Of a DNA stretch of 64,000 bases, positions 7,880-17,108 are shown in pieces. Source of the DNA: Sphingosinicella sp. (GTDB lineage Bacteria; Pseudomonadota; Alphaproteobacteria; Sphingomonadales; Sphingomonadaceae); contig NZ_JACESP010000013.1 in the NCBI RefSeq assembly GCF_013911755.1, forward strand, positions 42,022-106,021, written 5' to 3'. Positions within the stretch are counted from its first letter, which is position 1. Each line of letters starts with the position of its first letter. The notes below the pieces were generated by a model, which did no database searches, had not been told where the DNA came from, and saw only the letters and a program-made list of their open reading frames with translations. The translations under genes and the position numbers were made by a program.

Positions 7880-9838
7880 ATGCGCATTCTGAAATGGCTT
7901 GCCTGCCTTGCCGCGCTTTTGGCCGCACCCGCCATCGCAGCACCAGCCCAACCTGTTGAAGCCTGGGCCGACGCGCTGTTCGAGCCCGCGCTGAAGACGC
8001 ACCGCTTCACAGGCGCGGAGATCGTCGTCGTGGAAGACGGCGCGGTGTCGTTCGCCAAGGGATACGGCCTCGCCGATCCGGCGACCGGCCGCGCGATGGA
8101 CCCGGCGGCGACCGAGGTCCGCATCGGCTCCACCACCAAGGTGATCACCGCGACCGCGATTGCCCAGCTTCACGAAAAGGGCCTGATCCGCTCGCTCGAC
8201 GACCCCGCCAACCGTTACCTGAAGCGCGTGCAGCTTCCCGACTGGAAGGGCCGCCCGATCACCATCCGGCACCTGCTGACGCATCGCGGCGGTTTCGAGG
8301 ACAAGGCGTTCGGGCTGGGCACGGACCGTGCCATCGCCCATCCCGTGAGCGCCGACGTGATCGCGCGCGCGATGCCGAAGCTGGTACGCGAACCGGGCAC
8401 ATGGTCGGTCTATTCGAACTTCGGCACCGCCGTGCTCGGCCTCATCGTCGAGGACGTCTCCGGCCAGCCGATCGACCGCTATTTCAAGGCGCATATCTTC
8501 GCGCCGCTCGGCATGGAGCGCTCGTATCTCAACCTCGCGCTCTCGCCCTCGCCCGCACATGCACGCCCCTATGCGACGTTCCCGGACGGCGCGCGGCAGG
8601 CGATCGGCTTCGTGCCGATGAACCCGTTCATCGCGCCCGCAGGCGGCGTCAGCACCACGGGGCTCGACATGGCGCGCTTCATGATCGCGCAGATCGAGGG
8701 CGCGAACGGCAAACCCTCGATCCTGTCGGCGGAGGGCTTCCGGCGGATGCAGACGCGCCACGTCGCCAACCATCCGGCGACGACCGGCTTCGGCATGGTG
8801 TTCATCGAAGGCACGTGGAACGGCGCGCATGTCGTGGAGCATGGCGGCGGTTGGCCGGGTTTCCAGACCGTGATGGTGCTGGTGCCCGAGCGCGGCATCG
8901 GCGTGTTCGCCTCGATCGTGGGCGAAGCGCCGGTGATTGACCTCACCGAACAGCTTCGCGCGCTTGTCGGCAAGACGCGGCTTGCGGCGAACCCGGTCGA
9001 GCCGGTGCTGAATTCCGCCTTCGTCCGCGAGGCCGCGCTGACGCGCTTCCTCGGCGCCTACCGCCCGACAGAAGCGCCGGTAACGCGGCCCGCAAGCGAT
9101 TTCGCCGGCACCTATTGCCGGCAGCGCCGGTCTTACAGCACCGTCGAGGCTGCGTTCGACTTTCTGGGCGCGGGCTATGCGGTGATCACGGCGGCGGCAG
9201 GCGCGGACGGCACGCTCACCATTCGCGGCGTGCCGGGCTATCGGCAGGTGGCGCCCGGCGTGTTCTTCAACCCGGATGCCGCACCGCAGGCGCTCGGCGA
9301 TCCGAACACGTCAGCGCTGTTCGCGTTCACGGCACGCAACGGCAAGGCGACCGGCATGGCGCCGCTGCTGTCGGTGGACGCGTGGGAGCGGTGCAGCGAC
9401 AGCTGGAACCCGCGCACGCTCGGCATGATGCTGCCGGTGCTGCTGCTCACCCTCTTCACCGGCATCCTCTGCCTGTTCTGGCCGGGGAGCACGCGCGCCG
9501 AGCGCCTCGCCCGCTGGCTACCGCTGTTGCAGCTGGGCACGGTCATCGCCCTGCCGCTGGTGCTGCTCGGTTTCTACGCGGCGGACGACGGCATCATGTA
9601 CCACGTGCTCCAAGCACAGCCGGAGCGCTTTATCGGCCTTGCGATCGCGGGCAATGTCGGCGCGCTCGTCGCCGTGCTGACGATCGCCGCCGCAGTCGCA
9701 GCATGGCTGCGCGGCTGGTGGGGCGAAGGACGGCGCGCCCTTTTCCGGCGTGTGCATTTCAGCCTCATCGCCATCGCCGCGGCGGGCATTCTTGCCTTCC
9801 TCGCCTCGCTCAATCTTGTCGGCTGGAACCTGCCGTAA
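7880..9838 (+). CDS. Secreted/membrane-anchored serine hydrolase (class C beta-lactamase-like esterase)
   Basis: A 652-residue protein. It has a signal peptide (MRILKWLACLAALLAAPAIA), then a penicillin-binding/beta-lactamase-fold domain with SxxK at S84-T-T-K87, YSN (YSNFGTAVLG) as the second element and HGGG (HGGGWPGF) in place of KTG. This combination marks EstB-type esterases and D-aminopeptidases. After a spacer domain, the last 150 residues hold about four transmembrane helices. The catalytic domain should face the periplasm. The start at 7880 has GGTGAGGA 10 bp upstream and leaves the operator region outside the gene. An earlier ATG at 7820 would put the operator in the coding region and bury the signal peptide. 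The MaoC gene overlaps its stop. Confidence 0.88.
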   Translation: MRILKWLACLAALLAAPAIAAPAQPVEAWADALFEPALKTHRFTGAEIVVVEDGAVSFAKGYGLADPATGRAMDPAATEVRIGSTTKVITATAIAQLHEKGLIRSLDDPANRYLKRVQLPDWKGRPITIRHLLTHRGGFEDKAFGLGTDRAIAHPVSADVIARAMPKLVREPGTWSVYSNFGTAVLGLIVEDVSGQPIDRYFKAHIFAPLGMERSYLNLALSPSPAHARPYATFPDGARQAIGFVPMNPFIAPAGGVSTTGLDMARFMIAQIEGANGKPSILSAEGFRRMQTRHVANHPATTGFGMVFIEGTWNGAHVVEHGGGWPGFQTVMVLVPERGIGVFASIVGEAPVIDLTEQLRALVGKTRLAANPVEPVLNSAFVREAALTRFLGAYRPTEAPVTRPASDFAGTYCRQRRSYSTVEAAFDFLGAGYAVITAAAGADGTLTIRGVPGYRQVAPGVFFNPDAAPQALGDPNTSALFAFTARNGKATGMAPLLSVDAWERCSDSWNPRTLGMMLPVLLLTLFTGILCLFWPGSTRAERLARWLPLLQLGTVIALPLVLLGFYAADDGIMYHVLQAQPERFIGLAIAGNVGALVAVLTIAAAVAAWLRGWWGEGRRALFRRVHFSLIAIAAAGILAFLASLNLVGWNLP

Positions 9839-10305
9839 TGGGAATAGACATGAAATCAAAAATCGGACAACCGCTCGGCACCTCGCGCTGGTTCGACGTG
9901 GAGCAGGCGCTGATCACGCAGTTTTCCGCGTCCACGCTCGACGACGACCCGATGCATCTCGACCCCGCATGGGCGCGGGCGAACACGCCGTTCGGCGGCA
10001 CCGTGGCGGCGGGTTTCTGGACGACCTCGATGCTGATCACCATGTCGCACGACATCGGCTTCATCGATGCGTTCGGCGAGAGTGAAGGCGGCGCCTGGTA
10101 TGCGCTGAACTACGGCTTCAACCACATGCGGCTGATCACGCCCGTTCCGGTGGGAAAGCGCATCCGGGGACATATGCGCCTGCGCGACTTCCAGGATCGC
10201 GGCGAGGGCAAATTCCTGCTCACGATCGACGTGGAGGTCGAGATCGAGGGCGAGGCGAAACCCGCGCTCGTCGCCGAATGGCTCGCGATGGTCTTGCGGT
10301 CCTAG
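9838..10305 (+). CDS. MaoC-like dehydratase (hotdog fold)
   Basis: A 155-residue single hotdog domain of the MaoC/(R)-enoyl-CoA hydratase type. The signature is DDDPMHLDPAWARANTPFGGTVAAGF, holding the catalytic Asp and His of the hydratase 2 motif, although the usual A-H-G-F reads A-A-G-F. Its start codon shares one base with the hydrolase stop (TAATG), indicating coupling; an in-frame ATG at 9850 is an alternative. It probably hydrates or dehydrates an acyl-CoA released from the substrate of this small cluster. It runs convergent into a hypothetical gene with a 4-bp overlap. Confidence 0.87.
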   Translation: MGIDMKSKIGQPLGTSRWFDVEQALITQFSASTLDDDPMHLDPAWARANTPFGGTVAAGFWTTSMLITMSHDIGFIDAFGESEGGAWYALNYGFNHMRLITPVPVGKRIRGHMRLRDFQDRGEGKFLLTIDVEVEIEGEAKPALVAEWLAMVLRS

Positions 10306-10670
10306 CGCGAAGGCTTGCCGGGGGGCCTCGGGCGGCGCGGCTGACCGGGACGCGGCTGGCTTGGTCGCGGCGCACCGCGCGGACCGGACGGCGCGGCTGG
10401 CGGCGGACGGCGCGGCGGCGGCGCAAGATCCGGATTGAAGACGGTATAGCCTTCCTTCTGCAGCCGCGTGAACGCAACGCGCACACTCGCGAGGATCGAT
10501 GCCTGCAATGCCTGCGGGAGATCGTCGAATGTCGTGTTCGGGTGAATGGCGCTGAGATCGCGAAGCAGATTGTTGGGCACGCCGCCCGACGCCGTGCGCA
10601 GCGCGGAAACGCCGTCGATCACCGCCGCGACAATCGCCTCCCGCATCACTTCGGCCGCCGGTTTCACCAT
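10302..10670 (-). CDS. Conserved-looking hypothetical protein with Pro/Arg-rich tail
   Basis: A 122-residue cytoplasmic protein not recognised as a named family. The first 85 residues look helical and globular (VMREAIVAAVIDGVSALRTASGGVPNNLLRDLSAIHPNTTFDDLPQALQASI). The last 37 are almost wholly Pro, Arg, Gly, Ala and Ser and are probably disordered and strongly basic, which could allow nucleic-acid or polymer contact. It is convergent with the MaoC gene and follows no gene closely. The low-complexity tail could inflate coding scores, but the N-terminal half reads as a genuine protein. Confidence 0.62.
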   Translation of the reverse strand: MVKPAAEVMREAIVAAVIDGVSALRTASGGVPNNLLRDLSAIHPNTTFDDLPQALQASILASVRVAFTRLQKEGYTVFNPDLAPPPRRPPPAAPSGPRGAPRPSQPRPGQPRRPRPPGKPSR

Positions 10671-10743
10671 GACCTTAACTCCTGCCCGAACACCGCGAAG
10701 CGCTATACACAGCGCGGCGCAGGCACGGAACCGGAATTCGCGA

Positions 10744-11892
10744 TCAGTTCGCCGCCTGCCGGATCATCTGCTTTGCGATGATCGTCTGCTGGATCTGCGA
10801 GGTGCCCTCGTAGATGCGGAGCAGGCGGACATCGCGATAGAAGCGCTCGACCTTGTATTCGGCCATGTAGCCCGCGCCGCCGTGGATCTGCACGGCGCGG
10901 TCGGCGATGCGGCCGACGGCTTCGGAAGCGTGGAGCTTCAAGGCCGAGCATTCGAGGCTGACCGCTTCGCCCGCATCGAACTTGGCGGCGACCGATTGCA
11001 GCAGCGCCTCGGTCGTCAAGAGGTCCACCTTCATGTCCGCGAGCATCGCCTGCACGAGCTGGAAGTCGGCGATGCGTTCGCCGAACTGCTTGCGCTCGAT
11101 TGCGTAGGCGAGGCTCATCTCGATCAGCCGGTCGCACATGCCGAGTGCGACGGCGGCAATGTGGATGCGGCCGCGGTCCAGCACCTTCATCGCGGTCTTG
11201 AAGCCGCGCCCCGGCACGCCGCCGATGATGTTCGCGGCCGGAACAACGACATCGTCGAGGATCACGTCGGTCGTGACCGAGCCTTTCTGGCCCATCTTCT
11301 TGTCGGGCTTGCCGAGCGTGATGCCGGGTGTATCGGCGGGCAGAACGAAGGCGGAGATGCCCGCCGCGCCTTTCACGTCGGCTTCGGTGCGCGCCATCAG
11401 CGTGAAGACGTTCGCGCGCGTCGCATTGGTGATGAAGCGCTTGGTGCCGGTGATGCGGTAGGTGTCGCCATCGCGCACCGCGATGGTACGCAGCGAGGCG
11501 GCATCGGAGCCCGCTTCAGGCTCGGTGAGACAGAAGCTGGCGATGGCCGCGCCGCTTGCGAACTTCGGTAGCCATTCGCGCTTCTGCGCCTCGGTGCCGT
11601 CGATGACGATGCCCTGGCTGCCGATGCCGAGCGTGGTGCCGATCACCGAGCGGAACACAACGGACGCGCGTGTCAGCTCGCGGATGAGCGCGGCCTCTTC
11701 GGACATGGTGCAGCCGAGGCCGCCGTATTCCTCCGGCACGGAAATGCCGAACAAGCCCATCTCGCGCATCTCGTCCACGATCGCATCGGGAACGGCATCC
11801 GCCTCCTCGACCGCGTCTTCAGCCGGGATCAGGCGCTCGTCGACGAAACGGCGAATGGCCGCACGGAACAGGCCGAATGTTTCTGCGTCCAC
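10744..11892 (-). CDS. Acyl-CoA dehydrogenase
   Basis: A 382-residue flavoprotein of standard length that makes the alpha-beta double bond in an acyl-CoA and passes electrons to ETF. Landmarks are an N-terminal helical domain, FCLTEPEAGSDAAS (FAD/substrate loop), ITGTKRFITNA, and the C-terminal RDVRLLRIYEGTSQIQ, with the catalytic base expected at E362. The chain-length specificity cannot be read. It stands alone between two hypothetical genes, so its pathway is uncertain; it could serve the nearby MaoC hydratase. Confidence 0.92.
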   Translation of the reverse strand: MDAETFGLFRAAIRRFVDERLIPAEDAVEEADAVPDAIVDEMREMGLFGISVPEEYGGLGCTMSEEAALIRELTRASVVFRSVIGTTLGIGSQGIVIDGTEAQKREWLPKFASGAAIASFCLTEPEAGSDAASLRTIAVRDGDTYRITGTKRFITNATRANVFTLMARTEADVKGAAGISAFVLPADTPGITLGKPDKKMGQKGSVTTDVILDDVVVPAANIIGGVPGRGFKTAMKVLDRGRIHIAAVALGMCDRLIEMSLAYAIERKQFGERIADFQLVQAMLADMKVDLLTTEALLQSVAAKFDAGEAVSLECSALKLHASEAVGRIADRAVQIHGGAGYMAEYKVERFYRDVRLLRIYEGTSQIQQTIIAKQMIRQAAN

Positions 11893-11957
11893 GGCGACTC
11901 TCCTCTACATGCTCGCGCCGTATGACATGCCGCGAAGCGCCGTGCGAGCCTCGCGGT

Positions 11958-12374
11958 TTAGGGAACGTCGGCTGCCCTTGCCTTGGCGGCCTGCCGCTCC
12001 GCGAACCATTGGCGCAGCATTTCCATGGTGCAGCCGGTCTGCCCGCCGGAACCGACCGCCGAGCAGCTGTTCGGCATCATGGGACGGCTCGCCTCGTCGA
12101 GCGTGCGCACGCGCGCCGTCCACGACTGCGAGGGCGGGTCGTTCTTCTTCGTTTCGCGGAGGCGCTTGGGGATGCGGTATTGCTCGCCCTCGGGCTCACG
12201 CGCGCAAACGACGATCTCGTCGCCATCGCCCTTAGGGCAGGGTTCATCGCCGTAGACGGTGATGTTGGTGATGCGGTTCGGCGCCTCGGCGTGCGCCGGT
12301 GATACGCACACGAGGGCAAGGAGCGCCGCGCCCAGAACATCCTTTGCGCTCACGCCCATGCCGCCGTGCTTCAT
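11958..12374 (-). CDS. Hypothetical secreted protein
   Basis: A 138-residue protein from the ATG at 12374. The N-terminus is a good signal peptide ending in PAHA. The mature part has ITNITVYGDEPCPKGDGDEIVVCAR, a YRIPKRLRETKK stretch and four cysteines in total (CPKG, VCAR, SCSAV, GCTM), suggesting one or two disulfides in the periplasm. I recognise this layout as a recurrent small secreted protein of sphingomonads but know no function. An in-frame ATG 13 codons upstream (12413) would bury the signal peptide. Confidence 0.68.
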   Translation of the reverse strand: MKHGGMGVSAKDVLGAALLALVCVSPAHAEAPNRITNITVYGDEPCPKGDGDEIVVCAREPEGEQYRIPKRLRETKKNDPPSQSWTARVRTLDEASRPMMPNSCSAVGSGGQTGCTMEMLRQWFAERQAAKARAADVP

Positions 12375-12436
12375 GATCTCGTCCGCCATCGCTTGGGCAT
12401 CCTTTGCGCCCATTGATGAGCGGAGGCTGAACGCGT

Positions 12437-13864
12437 TTACCGCGAGGCAGCCGCGTACGCGGCGCCGCCCGCGCTCCAGCCGCCGCCGAGCGCCTTGAAC
12501 AGGTTGATCTGAGCGTCCGCGATGCCGGCGTCGATCGCGGCGAGCTGCGCCTCGGTTTCAGCGAACGTGCGCTCCGCATCGATGAGCGCGAGGCTATCCA
12601 CCTGCCCTTCCCGCTGCTGCGCGCGGACGATGCGGGCGGCCTGCCCTGCCGCGTCGCGCGCTGCCTTCAGCGCCGTGCGCCGATCAAGCGCGCTCGCATA
12701 GGCGGAGACCGCGGTTTCGGTTTCCTCGAGCGAACGCAGCACGGTGCCGTCGAAGCCCGCGAGCGCAGCGCGCGTATCGGCCTCCGCTCCGGCGACGCGC
12801 GCGCGGGCGCGTTCGTGATCAGTGAACGACCAGCTGATGAGCGGGCCGAGCAGCCAGCGCAGCGGTCCGCCACCGAACACGTCGCCGATGTTCGGCCCGG
12901 TCGAGCCGATCGAAGCGCCGAGGCTGATGCGCGGATAGAGGTCGGCGGTGGAGACGCCGATGCGCGCGGTTGCGGCGGCGAGACGGCGTTCGGCGGCGCG
13001 GATATCGGGCCGCCGCGCGAGAAGCTGCGCGCCGTCACCGACCGGGATCGGCGTATCGAGCCGGAGCGTGGAGACCCGCTGGGCCGCGATCGGCGGCAAG
13101 TCGGCTGGCGCGCGGCCGGTGAGCGTGGCGAGGCGGAACAGCGCCGCATTGCGCTCGGAGGTGAGCACGGGGATTTCGGCCTGCCGCTGATTGCGAAGCG
13201 TGGCAATGCGCGCGACGTCGAGGCTGGTGGTGAGCCCCGCCGCGCGGCGCCTGTCCGTGACGCGGAGCGAGCGATCGAGCAACTCCACGATGCGCTCTGC
13301 CACGGCGATCTGCTCGCCCGCAGAGGCAGCAGTTGCATAAGCGCGCGTCGTTTCCGCAACGACCGAGATGCGAACCGCTTCGAGATCGGCCTCGGCGGCG
13401 CCGAGATCGCCGCGCGCGGCCTCGACCCCGCGCGAGACACGGCCGAACAGATCGACCTCGTAGGCGACATCCAGCCCGGCATCGATGGACCAATCCTCTC
13501 GCGGCGCGCCGGAACCGCGCTGGCTTTCGGGCAGGCGGCCGTAGGTGGCGCGGGCGCCGGCGCCCACGTCCGGCAGCCGATCGGTGCGGACCTCGCGGAG
13601 CGCTGCGCGCGCTTTCTCCAGCCGCGCGACGGCAACGCGCACGTCCGTATTCGCGGTGATGGCATCGGCGACCAACTGGTCGAGCACGGGGTCATCGTAG
13701 AGCCGCCACCAATCGGCCTTCACCGGCGCGAGCGTATCGACCGCGGACGTCGCCGCGACGAACGCTCCGGCGGATGACGGCGTCTCGGGGGCCGCATAGT
13801 CGGGGCCGGTCGCGCAGGCGGCAAGCGCCAAAGCGGAAGCGGCGATCATCAGATTGCGGAACAT
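12437..13864 (-). CDS. RND efflux outer-membrane lipoprotein (NodT/OprM family)
   Basis: A 475-residue outer-membrane channel with a lipoprotein signal (lipobox LAAC, Cys18), then ATGPDYAAPE, the usual start of NodT-type channels. Two repeats follow with DWWRLYDDPVLDQLV, VAYEVDLFGRV, DRRRAAGLTTSLDVARI, ARRPDIRAAERRLAAATARIGVSTADLYPRISL and WSFTDHERARARV. It forms the trimeric exit duct of the efflux pump encoded upstream; its ATG is 15 bp after the pump stop. Together the three proteins resemble MexEF-OprN. Confidence 0.93.
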   Translation of the reverse strand: MFRNLMIAASALALAACATGPDYAAPETPSSAGAFVAATSAVDTLAPVKADWWRLYDDPVLDQLVADAITANTDVRVAVARLEKARAALREVRTDRLPDVGAGARATYGRLPESQRGSGAPREDWSIDAGLDVAYEVDLFGRVSRGVEAARGDLGAAEADLEAVRISVVAETTRAYATAASAGEQIAVAERIVELLDRSLRVTDRRRAAGLTTSLDVARIATLRNQRQAEIPVLTSERNAALFRLATLTGRAPADLPPIAAQRVSTLRLDTPIPVGDGAQLLARRPDIRAAERRLAAATARIGVSTADLYPRISLGASIGSTGPNIGDVFGGGPLRWLLGPLISWSFTDHERARARVAGAEADTRAALAGFDGTVLRSLEETETAVSAYASALDRRTALKAARDAAGQAARIVRAQQREGQVDSLALIDAERTFAETEAQLAAIDAGIADAQINLFKALGGGWSAGGAAYAAASR

Positions 13865-13879
13865 GAGCTTGCGCCTTTC

Positions 13880-16800
13880 TTATTCGGCGAGTTGCAATGC
13901 AGTGGACGGGCGGCGGCGCATCCGTTCGCCGAGGCTGCGGCTCGCCACATAGAACACGGGTGTGAAGACGAGGCCGAACGCGGTGACGCCGATCATGCCG
14001 TAGAACACGGCGGTGCCGAGCGCCTGACGCAGTTCCCAGCCCGGGCCAGATCCCATCATCAGGGGCAGCACGCCGAGGATGAAGGCGAAGCTCGTCATCA
14101 GGATCGGTCGCAGCCGGGCGCGTGCCGCCTCGACCGCCGCATCGCGGGGTGCGAGCCCCCGATCTTCGGCCTGCTTGGCGAATTCCACGATCAGGATCGC
14201 GTTCTTCGCGGCAAGCCCGATCAGCACGATAAGCCCGATCTGCGTCAGGATGTTGTTGTCGAGCCCGTGCAGGTTCACGCCCAGCATCGCCGCGAGCAAG
14301 GTCATCGGCACGATGAGAATGATCGCAAGCGGCAGCATCAGGCTTTCGAACTGCGCGGCGAGCACGAGGAACACGAACACCACCGACAGGCCGAAGATCA
14401 GCGCCGCGATATTGCCCGCCGCCTTCTGCTGGAAGGCAAGGTCGGTCCATTCCGCCGCGAAACCCTGCGGCAGATCCTCCGCGATCGTTTCCATCCGCGC
14501 AAGCGCCTGGCCGGTGGAGGCACCGGGCGCTGTGTCGCCGTCGATCTCGACCGCCGGGAACAGATTGTAGCGCGTGACGCGGTAGGGCCCGGTGCGGTCT
14601 TCGAAGGTGGCGACGGCGCCGATCGGCACCATGCCGCCGCCGTTCGAGCGCGTCTTCAATTGCGCGATGTCGGAGGCGTCGTCGCGGAAGCGTGCATCCG
14701 CCTGCGCGGTGACGCGGAACGTGCGGCCGAGCAGGTTGAAGTCGTTCACGTAGGCCGAGCCGAGATAGACCTGCATCGCCTCGAACACGCGCGTTGCGGG
14801 CACGCCGAGCATGTCGGCCTTGGCGCGGTCGATGTCCGCGTAGATGCGCGGCGTCGCGGTGTTGAACAATGTGCGCACATTGGCGAGTTCCTTCGCCTGA
14901 TGCGCCGCGCCGATCACGCCGCCCGCTGCCTGTTCGAGCGGCTGATAGCCCGCGCCGCGACGATCCTGAACCATCATGCGCCAGCCGCCGCCGTTGCCGA
15001 TGCCCTGAATGACGGGCGGCGGCACGACGAACACGAACGCCTCGTTGAGATCGGCAAGCGCGGCGCGCATGTCGTTCTCGATGGCGGCCTCGGTGCGGCC
15101 GGTCTTCGCGCGTTCGGCGAAGGGCTTGAAGGTGACGTAAGCGGCGGCGGCGTTCGACGCCTGCGTCTGCGAGGCGCCGTCGAAGCCGGAGAACATCACC
15201 GCCGCTTCGGTGCCGGGCACTTCAAGCAATTTCGCAACGGCTTTCTTGAGCACGCGGTCGGTCTGTTCGATCGAACTGCCTGGAGGGAGCTGGATCGCCG
15301 CGAGCGCATAACCCTGATCCTGCGCGGGAATGAACCCGGCCGGAGTCGCCCAGAACAGCGCACCTGCGGCAAGCACGAGCGCGCCATAGGCTGCGAAGAC
15401 ACGCTTCGGTGCTGCGGCGAGTCGGCGGGTGAGATTGCCGTAGCGCTCGCTCAGACGGTCGAAGTTGCGGTTGAACCACGCCCCTGCCAGCCACAGGCGG
15501 CGGCGCCAGCCGGTTGCAGGCGCCATCTCAGCCTTCGGCCGCAGCAGCAGTGTCGCGAGCGCAGGCGACAGGGTGAGCGACAGCACGAGAGAGATGATCG
15601 TCGCGCTGGCGATCGTGACCGCGAACTGGCGGTAGAATTCACCCGTGATGCCGGTGAGGAACGTCGTCGGCACGAACACGGCGCAGAGCACCAGAACGAT
15701 CGCGACCAGCGCGGCGGAAACCTCGTCCATGGAGCGGTGCGATGCCTCGCGCGGCGAGAGCCCGAGTTCGAGATTGCGTTCGACGTTTTCGACCACGACG
15801 ATCGCGTCGTCGACGACGATGCCGATCGCGAGCACGAGCCCGAACATCGACAGCGTGTTCAGCGAATAGCCGAGCCCTGCAAGCACCGCGAACGTGCCGA
15901 TCAATGAAACCGGAATCGCGATGATCGGAATGATCGCCGCGCGCCAGCTTTGCAGGAAGATGAGGATGACGACGACGACGAGCAGCGCCGCCTCGAACAA
16001 TGTCGCCTGCACCGCGCCCATCGATTCGCTGATGAATTCGGTGGGATTCCAGATGATCCGGTATTCGAGACCCTCAGGGAAACTCTTCGCGGCTTCGGCG
16101 AGTTCCGCCTTCACGCCTTCGGCAGCCGCGAGCGCGTTCGTGCCCGGGCGCTGGGTGATCCCCATGATGATCGAATCCTGGCCCGAGAGGTAGGCGTTGA
16201 CGCCGTAATCCTCCGCGCCGAGTTCGACGCGCGCGATGTCGCGCACGCGGGTGATCGCGCCGGAGGCATCCGTCCGCACGATGATGTCGGCGAATTCCTC
16301 GGCGGTCTTGAAGCGGCCCTGCGTTTCGACGCTGAGTTGCTGCGCCGCGCCCGTATCGAACGGCGGCTGGCCGATCGTTCCTGCCGCGACCTGGACGTTC
16401 TGCGAACGCAGCGCGGAAACGATTTCGCCTGCGGTGAGCCCGAGCGCAGCCGCGCGGCCGGGATCGATCCAGACGCGCATCGCATAATCGCGCGCGCCGA
16501 ACACCTGCACGTCGCCGATGCCGTCGACGCGTGTCAGCCGGTCCTTGATCTGCGTTAGCGCGTAATTGGAGACGTAGCTGCGATCGAGCGATCCATCGGG
16601 CGACAGCACGTTCACCGCCATCAACCACGACGGCGAGGTCTTGCGCACGACGACGCCCTGACGGCGCACCTCTTCAGGCAGGCTTGGCTCGGCGAGCGCG
16701 ACGCGGTTCTGCACGAGCACCTGCGCGGTATCGAGATCCGTGCCGAGCTTGAAGGTGACGGTGATCGTCAGCCGCCCGTCCCCGGTCGATTGCGACGATT

Positions 16801-17038
16801 GGTACAGCATGTTGTCGACGCCGTTGATCTGCTGCTCGATCGGCGCCGCGACCGTATCCGCGACCGTCTCTGCGGATGCGCCGGGGTAATTGGCGCTCAC
16901 CGTTACGGTCGGCGGAACGATGTCGGGGAATTGCGAAATCGGCAGGCCGAAATAGGCAAAGGCACCGACGATCGTGATGACGATCGCGATCACGCCAGCG
17001 AAGATCGGCCGGCGGATGAAGAAATGACTGAAGCGCAT
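13880..17038 (-). CDS. RND multidrug efflux inner-membrane pump (HAE-1, MexF-like)
   Basis: A 1052-residue proton-driven RND pump of full length with twelve transmembrane segments and two large periplasmic loops. It starts FFIRRPIFAGVIAIVITIVG, has the proton-relay aspartates in GIVVDDAIVVVENVER and the matching lysine in GLAAKNAILIVEFAK. The short GLPISQFPDIVPPTVTVSA is typical of hydrophobe/amphiphile pumps. It sits between its adaptor (70 bp upstream, with a hairpin in the gap) and its channel (15 bp downstream). Likely substrates are antibiotics or aromatic compounds, probably under the TetR regulator at 19099-19707. Confidence 0.95.
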   Translation of the reverse strand: MRFSHFFIRRPIFAGVIAIVITIVGAFAYFGLPISQFPDIVPPTVTVSANYPGASAETVADTVAAPIEQQINGVDNMLYQSSQSTGDGRLTITVTFKLGTDLDTAQVLVQNRVALAEPSLPEEVRRQGVVVRKTSPSWLMAVNVLSPDGSLDRSYVSNYALTQIKDRLTRVDGIGDVQVFGARDYAMRVWIDPGRAAALGLTAGEIVSALRSQNVQVAAGTIGQPPFDTGAAQQLSVETQGRFKTAEEFADIIVRTDASGAITRVRDIARVELGAEDYGVNAYLSGQDSIIMGITQRPGTNALAAAEGVKAELAEAAKSFPEGLEYRIIWNPTEFISESMGAVQATLFEAALLVVVVILIFLQSWRAAIIPIIAIPVSLIGTFAVLAGLGYSLNTLSMFGLVLAIGIVVDDAIVVVENVERNLELGLSPREASHRSMDEVSAALVAIVLVLCAVFVPTTFLTGITGEFYRQFAVTIASATIISLVLSLTLSPALATLLLRPKAEMAPATGWRRRLWLAGAWFNRNFDRLSERYGNLTRRLAAAPKRVFAAYGALVLAAGALFWATPAGFIPAQDQGYALAAIQLPPGSSIEQTDRVLKKAVAKLLEVPGTEAAVMFSGFDGASQTQASNAAAAYVTFKPFAERAKTGRTEAAIENDMRAALADLNEAFVFVVPPPVIQGIGNGGGWRMMVQDRRGAGYQPLEQAAGGVIGAAHQAKELANVRTLFNTATPRIYADIDRAKADMLGVPATRVFEAMQVYLGSAYVNDFNLLGRTFRVTAQADARFRDDASDIAQLKTRSNGGGMVPIGAVATFEDRTGPYRVTRYNLFPAVEIDGDTAPGASTGQALARMETIAEDLPQGFAAEWTDLAFQQKAAGNIAALIFGLSVVFVFLVLAAQFESLMLPLAIILIVPMTLLAAMLGVNLHGLDNNILTQIGLIVLIGLAAKNAILIVEFAKQAEDRGLAPRDAAVEAARARLRPILMTSFAFILGVLPLMMGSGPGWELRQALGTAVFYGMIGVTAFGLVFTPVFYVASRSLGERMRRRPSTALQLAE

Positions 17039-17058
17039 CGGACAATGCCTTTCCTGCC

Positions 17059-17081
17059 GCCTCCCGCGGTGCGCGGGAGGC
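17059..17081 (-). repeat. Stable hairpin between adaptor and pump genes
   Basis: GCCTCCCGC, a 5-base loop and GCGGGAGGC make a perfect 9-bp stem in the 70-bp gap between the adaptor stop and the pump start. There is no T-run, so it is more likely an mRNA processing or stability element that sets the adaptor-to-pump ratio than a full terminator. Confidence 0.5.
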
Positions 17082-17108
17082 GTGGGTATTCGTTCGCTGG
17101 TGCGGCGG

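Noticed and set aside
13892-15907. Long open frame of 671 codons on the plus strand opposite the RND pump gene
   Set aside because: It is a high-GC shadow: the protein is His/Arg/Asp-rich low-complexity without family motifs, while the other strand encodes a full canonical pump.
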